From: Nonlabens tegetincola
GTDB lineage: Bacteria > Bacteroidota > Bacteroidia > Flavobacteriales > Flavobacteriaceae
Direction of reading: 5' to 3'
Assembly: GCF_002954355.1 (NCBI RefSeq)
Contig: NZ_MQVV01000010.1
Span: 434,001 to 498,000 of the forward strand
Length of the DNA: 64,000 nucleotides
The notes beneath the pieces were generated by a model. It worked only from the letters and a program-made list of their open reading frames with translations, made no database searches and was not told the origin of the DNA. Positions 48,695 to 56,985 of this stretch are shown here, piece by piece. The stretch's first letter is position 1. Each line of letters opens with the position of its first letter. The translations under genes and the position numbers were made by a program.

Positions 48695-50152
48695 ATGAGA
48701 TTATTCACCAGCAGTCTGCGAAATAGGATATTTATATCCATGATGTTACTTATGGTTATTACTAGTGTTCTAATTGCTGGTATGTCCATTTATCAATTCA
48801 AGGAACAGGCAAAAGATTATCACGAGAGCCGTCTAGAGCGCAAAGAAGCTTCAGTGCTTAAGAGTACCGCAAATGTTTTACGTAGAACTGATTTTGAAAT
48901 CAAAACGGAAAATCTTCCATTCATTTTTAAAGAACGCATTCAAGAAATAAGTTCTGTTTTAGGAATGGAAATTAATATCTATGATCTGGACGGAAAGCTT
49001 TTAATAAGCTCTAGAGCCAATTTTTCTACAGATAGTATTAAAGAGACTATTCCTATAGCAACTATCAAAAATTTAAAAAATGCCGAAGGAAATAGGTACA
49101 TAAGAAAATTTGAGGAAAACGGAGAAAAGTATCGTAGTAGCTATTCTTATTTGACAGATAATAAGTTTAAAAACATTGGGATTTTAAACTTACCATATTT
49201 GGAAAACGATGATTTTATGAATTATGAACTCGAGGAGTTTCTTAAAAGACTCTCCTTAGTGTATATAATAATGTTTTTGATATCATTAGTGTTAGGTTAT
49301 TTTTTGTCTAATTACATTACTCAATCTATCAATAAAATAAGCAATCAACTTAAAATAATAAACATTGCCACCCGTAATAAAAAACTACCTATTGATTATA
49401 AAGGAAGTGAAGAAATCAACATGCTTGTAAATTCCTATAACAACATGGTAGATCAACTGGAAGAAAGTGCTGTAAAACTTGCTACCAGTGAACGTGAACA
49501 AGCCTGGCGCGAAATGGCAAAGCAAGTAGCTCATGAGATTAAAAATCCATTAACACCCATGAGGCTTACTGTGCAAAGCTTTGAAATGCGTTTTGATCCT
49601 AGCGATAGTAATGCCAAAGAGAAATTAAAAGAGTTTAGCGCTAGTTTAATAGAACAAATTGATGTCATGAGCAATATTGCTAGTGCATTTTCTACTTATG
49701 CGTCGATGCCAGCCCAAAAAAATGAAGAGATAGATGTCAATAGAGTCACCCAACTAGCACTGGATATATTCAATGAGAATTATATTGAATATACTCAAAA
49801 TGAGAACTCTCTAAAAACCATATTTGACCGTACACAATTAATTAGGGTAGTGACTAATCTTGTGAAAAATGCAACCCAAGCTTTGTCAGGGCAGGAGAAT
49901 CCTATGATCAAAGTAAGTGTGAATAGGCATGATAATAAAATAAAAATAATTGTTTGGGATAACGGTACAGGAGTAGCTCCAGAGAATGTAAACAAAATCT
50001 TTGAGCCCAAATTTACAACTAAGAACAGTGGTATGGGATTAGGTCTTGCTATGGTAAAGCAAATAGTAGAAAGTTATGACGGTTCTATAGAAATGGAAAC
50101 AGAATATGGAAAGTGGACTCAGTTCACAGTGACCATGCCGTTGCATTCATAG
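48695..50152 (+). CDS. Sensor histidine kinase with HAMP domain (NtrY-like)
   Basis: 485 aa. Span 1 at residues 13-33, a periplasmic sensor region to ~185, span 2 at ~186-206, then HAMP (SNYITQSINKISNQLKIINI). Phosphoacceptor His280 is in MAKQVAHEIKNPLTPMRLTV, the NtrY-type H-box. The ATPase domain has VVTNLVKNATQAL, DNGTGVAPENVNKIFEPKFT and GMGLGLAMVKQI. No response regulator nearby, so its output is unknown. Possibly co-transcribed with the 57-aa membrane protein gene. Confidence 0.92.
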   Translation: MRLFTSSLRNRIFISMMLLMVITSVLIAGMSIYQFKEQAKDYHESRLERKEASVLKSTANVLRRTDFEIKTENLPFIFKERIQEISSVLGMEINIYDLDGKLLISSRANFSTDSIKETIPIATIKNLKNAEGNRYIRKFEENGEKYRSSYSYLTDNKFKNIGILNLPYLENDDFMNYELEEFLKRLSLVYIIMFLISLVLGYFLSNYITQSINKISNQLKIINIATRNKKLPIDYKGSEEINMLVNSYNNMVDQLEESAVKLATSEREQAWREMAKQVAHEIKNPLTPMRLTVQSFEMRFDPSDSNAKEKLKEFSASLIEQIDVMSNIASAFSTYASMPAQKNEEIDVNRVTQLALDIFNENYIEYTQNENSLKTIFDRTQLIRVVTNLVKNATQALSGQENPMIKVSVNRHDNKIKIIVWDNGTGVAPENVNKIFEPKFTTKNSGMGLGLAMVKQIVESYDGSIEMETEYGKWTQFTVTMPLHS

Positions 50153-50216
50153 TCAAAAACTCAATTACAATCATTCTTTATTATAGTATAAATAATGTGG
50201 TAGTTAATTAACCTAT

Positions 50217-50224
50217 TATCTTTG
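50217..50224 (+). promoter_or_regulatory. -7 box of bacilliredoxin gene
   Basis: TATCTTTG matches TAnnTTTG, ending 14 nt before the ATG at 50239; no TTG at the expected -33. Confidence 0.45.
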
Positions 50225-50238
50225 TAAAAAAATAAATT

Positions 50239-50649
50239 ATGTATCCAGCAGAATTAGTACAACCTATGCGTGATGATTTAGGTAACGCAGGTTTTGAACA
50301 CTTATATACAGCTCAAGAAGTAAATGATGCGCTAGCAAAAGAAGGTACAACATTAGTTGTTGTAAACTCTGTTTGTGGTTGTGCCGCAGCTAATGCTAGA
50401 CCAGGAGCAAAGTACTCGTTAGAAAACGATAAGAAGCCAGACAATTTAGTAACAGTTTTTGCAGGTGTTGATAGAGAAGCTGTGGACGCTGCACGTTCTC
50501 AAATGATTCCTTTTCCACCTAGTTCGCCATCTATGGCATTGTTTAAGAATGGAGAATTGGTGCACATGTTAGAACGTCATCATATAGAAGGTAGACCAGC
50601 AGAAATGATTGCCGAAAATCTAAAAGAAGCTTACAACGAGCACTGTTAA
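50239..50649 (+). CDS. BrxA/BrxB-family bacilliredoxin
   Basis: 136 aa of the YphP/YqiW family. The active site Cys46-Gly-Cys48 is in VVNSVCGCAAANARPGAKYS, and the C-terminal NLKEAYNEHC is also typical. In Firmicutes these proteins reverse bacillithiol adducts on oxidised proteins; many Bacteroidota also encode them. It begins MYPAELVQPMRDDLGNAGFE like its relatives, so the start is secure. Monocistronic: own promoter, and an inverted repeat after it. Confidence 0.94.
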   Translation: MYPAELVQPMRDDLGNAGFEHLYTAQEVNDALAKEGTTLVVVNSVCGCAAANARPGAKYSLENDKKPDNLVTVFAGVDREAVDAARSQMIPFPPSSPSMALFKNGELVHMLERHHIEGRPAEMIAENLKEAYNEHC

Positions 50650-50671
50650 TCAGTATTTAATACAACTTACT

Positions 50672-50717
50672 ATGCGTGCATACCGATTGATGGTTTAATC
50701 ATATCGTATGCACGCAT
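50672..50717. terminator. Long-loop inverted repeat after bacilliredoxin gene
   Basis: ATGCGTGCATAC (50672-50683), 22-nt loop, GTATGCACGCAT (50706-50717), then TTGAATTTTATATTTG. It may end the bacilliredoxin transcript, but it also lies right upstream of the plsC -7 box, so a regulatory role is possible. Confidence 0.5.
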
Positions 50718-50724
50718 TGAATTT

Positions 50725-50732
50725 TATATTTG
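50725..50732 (+). promoter_or_regulatory. -7 box directly before plsC
   Basis: TATATTTG ends 3 nt before the ATG at 50736, which predicts a leaderless transcript. A TTG start at 50730 would fall inside the box and is rejected. No clear -33. Confidence 0.5.
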
Positions 50733-50735
50733 CAC

Positions 50736-51479
50736 ATGCAAAAAATCATTTCTTATCCTTTGACGGTAGTACACTTTTTGTTGTTCTTTCTGTCATTAGT
50801 TATTTTTCATCCTATTCAACTAATAGCGCACAGGATAGGTGGACATGATTTGCATCAAAAATCAGTTGCTACTCTCAATTGGTTTTTGATGATGACCCAA
50901 CTGCCATTATTTAATACTTTTAGTGCAAAATTTGAACACGATTTACCCGTAGGACCCAGTTATATTTTTGTGTGTAATCATCAAAGTATGTTTGATATAC
51001 CACCACTTATTTTTTACCTAAGAAAATATTTCCCAAAATTTGTGGCAAAAATAGAGCTAGCTAAAGGGATTCCTAGCATATCCTTGAATCTGAGAATAGG
51101 TGAAAATTGCGCCATTGACCGCAAAGATCGCAGGCAGGCAATCACTGCTCTTACTAGATTTGCTAAAAACGCTCACGAGAAAAAAAGATCTGTAGTCATA
51201 TTTGCTGAAGGAACTCGTTCAAGAACAGGAGTTCCTAAACCATTTCAAAAAAATGGATTACTCACTTTGTTTAAATATATGCCCGATGCTGTTGTAGTGC
51301 CAGTAAGCGTGAACAACAGTTGGAAAATTGATCGATATGGTAAATTTCCTTATGGTATAGGTAATCACATTTATTTTACCACACATCAACCCATACCTAT
51401 AAAAGGTCAGGATCACGAGCAAGTTATACTACAAGCACAGCAAATTGTTCACAATAATATATCAAGTACAGCTGTTTAA
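50736..51479 (+). CDS. plsC: 1-acyl-sn-glycerol-3-phosphate acyltransferase
   Basis: 247 aa from the ATG at 50736. One N-terminal membrane span (LTVVHFLLFFLSLVIF), then the acyltransferase motifs: block I CNHQSMFD with His82 and Asp87, block III FAEGTRSRTG, and block IV VVVPVSVNNSWK. Adds the second acyl chain in phosphatidic-acid synthesis at the inner membrane. The acyl-ACP desaturase gene follows on the same strand after 72 bp (with palindrome copy 13), so both may serve membrane lipid make-up. Confidence 0.93.
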   Translation: MQKIISYPLTVVHFLLFFLSLVIFHPIQLIAHRIGGHDLHQKSVATLNWFLMMTQLPLFNTFSAKFEHDLPVGPSYIFVCNHQSMFDIPPLIFYLRKYFPKFVAKIELAKGIPSISLNLRIGENCAIDRKDRRQAITALTRFAKNAHEKKRSVVIFAEGTRSRTGVPKPFQKNGLLTLFKYMPDAVVVPVSVNNSWKIDRYGKFPYGIGNHIYFTTHQPIPIKGQDHEQVILQAQQIVHNNISSTAV

Positions 51480-51502
51480 ATAGATATGAGCTATTTTTAT
51501 AG

Positions 51503-51518
51503 CGCTTTCGCGAAAGCG
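51503..51518. repeat. Palindromic repeat copy 13 (intergenic)
   Basis: Perfect CGCTTTCGCGAAAGCG in the 72-bp spacer between plsC and the desaturase gene. Confidence 0.95.
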
Positions 51519-51551
51519 TAATAGCAATAATTTCCCCAACAAAAAAGAAAT

Positions 51552-52550
51552 ATGAAAAATCTAAAAAATATCAGAATTGAAGTGATGCAGTCCTTAGAGA
51601 GTAAGGTAGAATCATTCATGGATCAATTTTTAATCCCGGTAGAAAAAATCTGGCAACCTACAGATTTTCTTCCTGATCTTACTAAAGATAATTGGCAGGA
51701 AGATGTAAAAGAACTGCGTGAGCTAGCTAAAGAATTGCCTTACGATTTCTGGGTATGTTTAGTAGGTGATACTATTACAGAAGAAGCCTTGCCAACTTAC
51801 GAATCTTGGTTGATGGATGTAGAAGGCGTAAATCAAGTAGAAGGTAAGGGAAATATTTGGTCAAAATGGGTGCGTCAATGGACTGGCGAGGAAAATCGTC
51901 ATGGTGATGTGCTTAATAAATACTTATACCTATCAGGACGTGTAAATATGCGTGAGGTAGAAATTACCACACACCATTTGATTAATGATGGATTTGATAT
52001 AGGAACTGATAGAGATCCTTATAAAAACTTTATTTACACAAGTTTTCAAGAACTTGCTACTTACATCTCGCATAACCGAGTGGCAAAGCTTGCTAGGGAA
52101 TATGGAAATAAGGCCCTATCAAAGATGTGTCGTGTGATTTCTGGAGATGAGATGAGACACCATCAAGCCTATTGTACGTTTGTAGATGAGATCTTTAAAG
52201 TAGATCCATCAAACATGATGATTGCTTTTAAGGATATGATGGTAAATAAGATCGTCATGCCAGCTCACTTTTTGAGAGAATCTGGTCAAGGAATCGGACA
52301 AGCATTTGAGGATTTTTCTATGAGTGCTCAACGTATAGGTGTTTATACTGCACAAGACTATGTTGATATTATGAGAAAGCTTATCGATAAATGGGACATT
52401 CCTAATATCGAAGGTTTAAATGAAGAAGCAGAAAAAGCTCGTGATTATTTAATGAAGCTACCAGCTCGTATGGAACGCATAGGGCAACGAATGAAAATTT
52501 CACAAGACATAACAAAATTTAAATGGGTTTTAGAACCTAAATTGGTTTAA
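51552..52550 (+). CDS. Acyl-ACP desaturase (stearoyl-ACP desaturase family)
   Basis: 332 aa soluble di-iron enzyme of the plant-type fatty-acid desaturase family. The two iron-binding motifs are EENRHG (Glu114, His117) and DEMRHH (Glu200, His203), with further Glu ligands at about 78 and 167. It places a double bond in ACP-bound acyl chains using O2 and ferredoxin, adjusting membrane fluidity. Close behind plsC, so lipid remodelling is the shared theme. Bond position cannot be predicted. Confidence 0.92.
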   Translation: MKNLKNIRIEVMQSLESKVESFMDQFLIPVEKIWQPTDFLPDLTKDNWQEDVKELRELAKELPYDFWVCLVGDTITEEALPTYESWLMDVEGVNQVEGKGNIWSKWVRQWTGEENRHGDVLNKYLYLSGRVNMREVEITTHHLINDGFDIGTDRDPYKNFIYTSFQELATYISHNRVAKLAREYGNKALSKMCRVISGDEMRHHQAYCTFVDEIFKVDPSNMMIAFKDMMVNKIVMPAHFLRESGQGIGQAFEDFSMSAQRIGVYTAQDYVDIMRKLIDKWDIPNIEGLNEEAEKARDYLMKLPARMERIGQRMKISQDITKFKWVLEPKLV

Positions 52551-52580
52551 CCTTTTAAATGACTATGTTTTAGAAGTATT

Positions 52581-53381
52581 TTGAAGGTTTTTAAATATCT
52601 AGGAGATTTATTTTTAATCGTAATCCTTACACTGATTACCCAAATAGGTGGATTGCTTTATCTTATTTCTAGAGTCCTTTTTAGAAACACAAAATCTTAT
52701 AAAGCGATAAAAACAACTGTTTTGTTTTTATCGCTTTACGTTTTTAGTACGTTTTTGATAATACCTTTCCTTGCTCCACAATTTGGTAGAGAAAGAGTCT
52801 TAGAGTCTGATCACGTAAAAAATGTTTCTTGGTTTTATATATTATGTAACCGTAACTACGTTACGCCACAATTAAGTCAAATTGTTCTAGAAAGCTCAGA
52901 AGAACTAGCAAAAAAATATCCAAGAATTAAAATTAATCTACTTGATGCTAATTTTCCTATTTGGGATGGGTTTCCTCTTTTTCCTCACTTAAGCCATAAC
53001 GATGGTAAAAAATTAGATTTATCTTTTATTTATTCAAAGGATAACCGTATAGTCAATAAGGTTCCTACCTTATCAGGTTATGGTTTTTTTGTAAAACCTA
53101 AATCACATGAGTATGACCAACCTATGGCTTGTAAGGAACAAGGGTATTTTCAATACGATTATGCTAGATTCTTAACTTTTGGAACGGTTAATAATGGCTT
53201 ACAACTGCATGAAACTGCTACAAGAGATCTAATTAATTCATTGACAAAAAATGCCCAGGTTACAAAGATTTTTATAGAACCGCACCTTGTTAAAAGATTA
53301 GATTTAAAAAATAGTAAAATCAGATATCACGGTTGTCATGCAGTAAGACACGATGATCATATACACATTCAGGTCAGATAG
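52581..53381 (+). CDS. Membrane protein with putative LAS-type zinc peptidase motif
   Basis: 266 aa. Two N-terminal membrane spans (about 8-33 and 45-66), then a soluble domain. The pattern His139-x2-Gly142-x3-Asp146 (LSHNDGKKLD) plus His260-Ile-His262 near the C-terminus matches the metal-binding scheme of LAS peptidases (M15/M74: HxxGxxxD and HxH), which cut peptidoglycan cross-links or D-Ala-D-Ala. I base this on motifs only; overall similarity is not obvious. No ATG exists after the upstream in-frame stop, so TTG at 52581 is taken as the start. Its end abuts the convergent peroxidase-like gene. Confidence 0.65.
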   Translation: MKVFKYLGDLFLIVILTLITQIGGLLYLISRVLFRNTKSYKAIKTTVLFLSLYVFSTFLIIPFLAPQFGRERVLESDHVKNVSWFYILCNRNYVTPQLSQIVLESSEELAKKYPRIKINLLDANFPIWDGFPLFPHLSHNDGKKLDLSFIYSKDNRIVNKVPTLSGYGFFVKPKSHEYDQPMACKEQGYFQYDYARFLTFGTVNNGLQLHETATRDLINSLTKNAQVTKIFIEPHLVKRLDLKNSKIRYHGCHAVRHDDHIHIQVR

Positions 53382-53972
53382 TTAGACATGCTTACCTACC
53401 TCAAAACCATGTTTACCTAAATACTGATTGCCAGAGTCGATAGCATCTTGTTCCAGGGTAGTTCCCATAGAATCATTCCACCTGTTCAAATAACCAAAGA
53501 GAGAAATCACTCCTAACATTTCTACTATCTCACCATCATTCCAATGCTCGTGCAGGCGCTTTTTTATAGTTTCATCGACTGCATTAGGAACCTGACTGGC
53601 GGCTAGACTAAAATCCAGTGCTGCGCGCTCGGCTTCATTAAATGCGGGATGTGTACGATATTCCCAAATATTGTTCAGCTTTTCTTGTTCGGCACCGTAG
53701 CGTTCTGCGGCGCGTATTGCATGCGCTTGACAGTAGCGGCAACCAGTTGCATTACTACTTACCCAGGCAATCATTCTTTTTAATGCACTAGTCACTCGTC
53801 CTTCATTTGCCATTACGGCTTTATTTAGATGAATAAATGCTTTGGAAATTGCCGGTCTACGTTGCATAGTAAGAACGGAATTTGGGCAAAAACCTAGTGT
53901 CTCATTAAAAAACGTTGCGAGTTCTTTGGTTTCGGGATCGTGATTAGCATCTAGTGGTGTGACTAATGGCAT
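53382..53972 (-). CDS. Carboxymuconolactone decarboxylase family protein (AhpD-like peroxidase-related)
   Basis: 196 aa. AhpD-like fold with the redox motif Cys78-x-x-Cys81 and His84 in ATGCRYCQAHAIRAAERYG; the upstream glutamate of the AhpD proton relay is not certain. Further conserved parts are FNETLGFCPNSVLTMQRRP and LGVISLFGYLNRWNDSMGT, typical of the uncharacterised peroxidase-related group. It probably acts in thiol-based peroxide defence. Convergent with the membrane peptidase-like gene, stop codons adjoining. Confidence 0.87.
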   Translation of the reverse strand: MPLVTPLDANHDPETKELATFFNETLGFCPNSVLTMQRRPAISKAFIHLNKAVMANEGRVTSALKRMIAWVSSNATGCRYCQAHAIRAAERYGAEQEKLNNIWEYRTHPAFNEAERAALDFSLAASQVPNAVDETIKKRLHEHWNDGEIVEMLGVISLFGYLNRWNDSMGTTLEQDAIDSGNQYLGKHGFEVGKHV

Positions 53973-54046
53973 AGAATTAAAATTTTGTTTCCTTAAAAAT
54001 AGAGAATTTATATGTGTAAGGCATGATGATTTTTTAATGTAGCGAT

Positions 54047-54054
54047 TATATTTG
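54047..54054 (+). promoter_or_regulatory. -7 box directly before recJ
   Basis: TATATTTG ends 5 nt before the ATG at 54060, predicting a nearly leaderless mRNA; no clear -33 TTG. Confidence 0.45.
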
Positions 54055-54059
54055 AGGTT

Positions 54060-55760
54060 ATGCGTTGGACTTTATCACCACAACCTGATGCTGTTCTAGT
54101 CGAGCAGCTTTCAAAAGAACTTAATGTAGACCCTATTCTTGCTAGTTTATTAGTAGGACGTGGTATTGACGCTTTCGCGAAAGCGAAATCCTTTTTTAGA
54201 CCAAGTCTAGAGGAGTTACATGACCCTTTTTTAATGAAAGAAATGAATGAGGCTGTTCATCGTATTCAAAAAGCCGTAGGGAACAATGAAACTATAATGG
54301 TCTATGGTGATTATGATGTAGATGGGACTACGGCAGTTGCTTTGATGTCTTCCTTTTTAAGTAGTTTCTATGATAAGGTTACTACCTACATACCAGATAG
54401 ATATAAGGAAGGTTACGGGATAAGCTATGCGGGAATTGATTATGCCCACGATAATGATATTTCATTAATCATAGCTTTGGATTGTGGAATAAAAGCTATC
54501 GACAAGGTAAAATATGCCAAAGAAAAAGGAATAGACTTTATAATCTGCGACCATCATAGACCAGGTAAATTTGTTCCTGATGCAGTCGCTGTACTCGATC
54601 CTAAACAGCATGATTGTTCTTACCCGTATGATGAACTGTGCGGTTGTGGAGTTGGGTTCAAGCTTTGTCAAGCGCTAGTGCAACACAACGATTGGGAATT
54701 TGAAATACTTATACCTTATCTAGATTTGGTGGCAACTGCTATAGCGGCAGATATTGTTCCTATAACTGGCGAAAATAGAATTTTGTGTTACCATGGTCTC
54801 AATGTTATAAACACATCACCTAGAGCTGGTTTCAAATCCATTATTGAACAGGTTAAAAAAAATACTTTAGACATTACCGATGTTGTATTTATTATAGCAC
54901 CACGTATAAACGCAGCTGGTAGAATGAAGCATGGTTTGTATGCTGTTGATCTTTTAGTGGAACAGGATCTCGATCAAGCCCGAATAAAGGCAAAAGAAAT
55001 TGATAGATACAATCAAGATCGTCGCGAGCTAGATCAACTTATTACTGAAGAAGCCTTGCAACAAATTCACGACAACAAGGAAGAAAAACTTTTTACTAGT
55101 GTTGTTTTTAAGGAAGACTGGCACAAAGGTGTTATAGGCATAGTGGCGTCGCGACTCACTGAGACGCATTACCGGCCTACACTGGTTTTTACTAAAAATG
55201 GAGATAAGCTTGCAGCTAGTGCTCGCAGTGTTTCAGGTTACGATGTTTATAATGCTCTAGAACAGTGCAGTGAGTTCATAGAGCAATTTGGAGGACATAA
55301 ATATGCAGCTGGACTTACCATGCAACCAGAACAATTTTTAAATTTTAAAAAGAGATTTGAAGAGGTGGTTTGTGCCACTATAGATAAGAAATTACTTACT
55401 AAAGAATTAAAAATAGATGCATTACTTCCTTTAGAAAGAATTACAGGTAAATTGTACCGAATTTTAAAACAAATGGCGCCCTTTGGTCCCAGAAATATGA
55501 GGCCGGTATTTTTGAGCAGAGCGGTCTATGACTCTGGATATGCAAAGCGTGTAGGAGAAAACGGAAAGCATTTAAAACTTGCTATCAAACCCCATGTAAA
55601 CTCATCTCTCCAAATACCTGCCATAGGTTTTAATTTAGGAGATTGTATTTCCATAATACAGAACAACAAGCCATTTGATGTGGTTTATGTCCTTGAGGAG
55701 AATAGTTGGCAAGGTGTAACGAGTTTGCAGCTACGTATCAAGGACCTTAAACCGCATTAA
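54060..55760 (+). CDS. recJ: Single-stranded-DNA-specific exonuclease RecJ
   Basis: 566 aa 5'-3' ssDNA exonuclease used in recombination and mismatch repair. DHH-family motifs: YGDYDVDGTTA (Asp84, Asp86, Asp88), ALDCG, CDHHRPG (Asp164-His165-His166), IAPRINAAGRM, and the DHHA1 part SARSVSGYDVYNAL with FGGHKYAAGLT. Residues 38-42 (AFAKA) are encoded by a perfect palindrome in the conserved N-terminal segment RGIDAFAKAKSFFRPSLEEL, where relatives have an equally long Phe/Glu/Ala sequence. The end overlaps the next convergent gene by 4 bp. Confidence 0.96.
   Translation: MRWTLSPQPDAVLVEQLSKELNVDPILASLLVGRGIDAFAKAKSFFRPSLEELHDPFLMKEMNEAVHRIQKAVGNNETIMVYGDYDVDGTTAVALMSSFLSSFYDKVTTYIPDRYKEGYGISYAGIDYAHDNDISLIIALDCGIKAIDKVKYAKEKGIDFIICDHHRPGKFVPDAVAVLDPKQHDCSYPYDELCGCGVGFKLCQALVQHNDWEFEILIPYLDLVATAIAADIVPITGENRILCYHGLNVINTSPRAGFKSIIEQVKKNTLDITDVVFIIAPRINAAGRMKHGLYAVDLLVEQDLDQARIKAKEIDRYNQDRRELDQLITEEALQQIHDNKEEKLFTSVVFKEDWHKGVIGIVASRLTETHYRPTLVFTKNGDKLAASARSVSGYDVYNALEQCSEFIEQFGGHKYAAGLTMQPEQFLNFKKRFEEVVCATIDKKLLTKELKIDALLPLERITGKLYRILKQMAPFGPRNMRPVFLSRAVYDSGYAKRVGENGKHLKLAIKPHVNSSLQIPAIGFNLGDCISIIQNNKPFDVVYVLEENSWQGVTSLQLRIKDLKPH
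54170..54185. repeat. Palindromic repeat copy 14
   Basis: Perfect CGCTTTCGCGAAAGCG near the start of recJ, encoding AFAKA at residues 38-42. Confidence 0.95.
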
Positions 55761-56086
55761 AGTACAGATGGTAATTCATCTAATTTATAGTTCAAAGTAA
55801 GTTTTTGAGCTTGATTATAAAGTAAATTCCATTCCTTTTCAGTTAAAACCAGTTTCTTAGAAACTTGGGTTTTTAATGTGTTTTTGAATTGTTCTAAATT
55901 TCCTTTACTTAATCGTGCGCTTTTACGTAAAGTACTTCTCTTAAAGACGGTAGAGTTATACGTTTTGTCAGATGTTGCGGTGACTGTAATTTCAGGTAGA
56001 CTATCTCTGTCTTTATAATCTTGTGAGTAGGATAAGCTACTGTAAAGCAAAAGTATAATACTTATAAATTGTAAATATGATTTCAT
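55757..56086 (-). CDS. Small secreted hypothetical protein
   Basis: 109 aa. Signal peptide MKSYLQFISIILLLYSSLSY, then SQDYKDRDSLPEITVTATSD and a basic helical part (KRSTLRKSARLSKGNLEQFK). No known domain. Unusual bases for a name are lacking; it appears to be a lineage-specific periplasmic protein. A TAACTTTG -7 box (56114-56121, minus strand) lies 27 nt upstream, supporting expression. Overlaps recJ tail to tail by 4 bp. Confidence 0.58.
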   Translation of the reverse strand: MKSYLQFISIILLLYSSLSYSQDYKDRDSLPEITVTATSDKTYNSTVFKRSTLRKSARLSKGNLEQFKNTLKTQVSKKLVLTEKEWNLLYNQAQKLTLNYKLDELPSVL

Positions 56087-56113
56087 GATTGTGGTTATAA
56101 AAGTTTAATGGTA

Positions 56114-56121
56114 CAAAGTTA
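56114..56121 (-). promoter_or_regulatory. -7 box of small secreted protein gene
   Basis: TAACTTTG on the minus strand matches TAnnTTTG, 27 nt before the ATG at 56086; no clear -33. Confidence 0.4.
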
Positions 56122-56171
56122 CTACCGGTTACCACTTAAATAACTATCTATTAATCCTTAGAAATGATAAA

Positions 56172-56942
56172 TTATTCCCTAATATTAAACGGGAAATGCT
56201 CTAGTTGAAAATCATTACCATCAAAAACTCCGTAGGTGTAATGTGAAATCCAATCACCTAAATTATAATAAGTGCTTTTCTCACCAACTTTGATAGTCAT
56301 GGGCATATGCCTGTGACCAAATATGAAAAAATCATAATGTTCTTTAGTAAGTTTTCTTTTAGCATATTGAGCAAGCCACTCATTTTCTTCACCTAAAAAT
56401 TTAGCGTCTTCGTCGCCTGATATAAGTTTGTTTTTAACGGAAAGATAGGTCGCTAGTTTTACCCCAATATCGGGATGAATCCATTTAAAACACCACTGAA
56501 AAAACTTGTTGGTGAATACCTTTTTCATGCGTTTGTAACCTTTATCACCAGGACCTAAACCATCACCATGACCTATTAAAAATTTTTTGCCGTTAAAATC
56601 AAAAGATTTGGGTTTGTGAAATACAGGTATACCTAATTCTTCCTCAAAATAACCAAACATCCATAAATCGTGGTTTCCTACAAAAAAGTAAATAGGCAAC
56701 CCATTATCTGCCATAGTAGCGAGTTTACCTAAAACTCTTACATGATTTTTAGGAACCACTCTTTTGTATTCAAACCAAAAGTCAAACAAGTCTCCTAACA
56801 AGAAAAGTGCTGCAGCATCCTTTTCAATGGTGTCTAACCAATTCAAAAAATGTTGTTCTCGAGGTTTGCTTAACTCTTGAGTAGGAGCGCCTAGATGGTT
56901 GTCGCTTGAAAAATATATTTTCTTTCCAGATGGAATTTGCAT
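56172..56942 (-). CDS. lpxH: UDP-2,3-diacylglucosamine diphosphatase (LpxH-like)
   Basis: 256 aa calcineurin-like phosphoesterase. All metal motifs are present: SDNHLG (Asp-x-His), GDLFDFW, GNHDLW, GHGDG and FGHRHMP. LpxH cleaves UDP-2,3-diacylglucosamine to lipid X in lipid A synthesis at the inner membrane. Residues ~130-190 hold the helical lid (KGYKRMKKVFTNKFFQWCFK). Bacteroidota LpxH and related phosphoesterases are similar, so the exact pathway step is very likely but not certain. A TATATTTG box ends 4 nt before its ATG; divergent from the CYTH gene by 43 bp. Confidence 0.88.
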   Translation of the reverse strand: MQIPSGKKIYFSSDNHLGAPTQELSKPREQHFLNWLDTIEKDAAALFLLGDLFDFWFEYKRVVPKNHVRVLGKLATMADNGLPIYFFVGNHDLWMFGYFEEELGIPVFHKPKSFDFNGKKFLIGHGDGLGPGDKGYKRMKKVFTNKFFQWCFKWIHPDIGVKLATYLSVKNKLISGDEDAKFLGEENEWLAQYAKRKLTKEHYDFFIFGHRHMPMTIKVGEKSTYYNLGDWISHYTYGVFDGNDFQLEHFPFNIRE

Positions 56943-56946
56943 AGAG

Positions 56947-56954
56947 CAAATATA
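56947..56954 (-). promoter_or_regulatory. -7 box directly before lpxH
   Basis: TATATTTG on the minus strand ends 4 nt before the ATG at 56942, again predicting a nearly leaderless mRNA. Confidence 0.45.
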
Positions 56955-56985
56955 AATATACCCTAGCTTTTACGATATTTATGCC

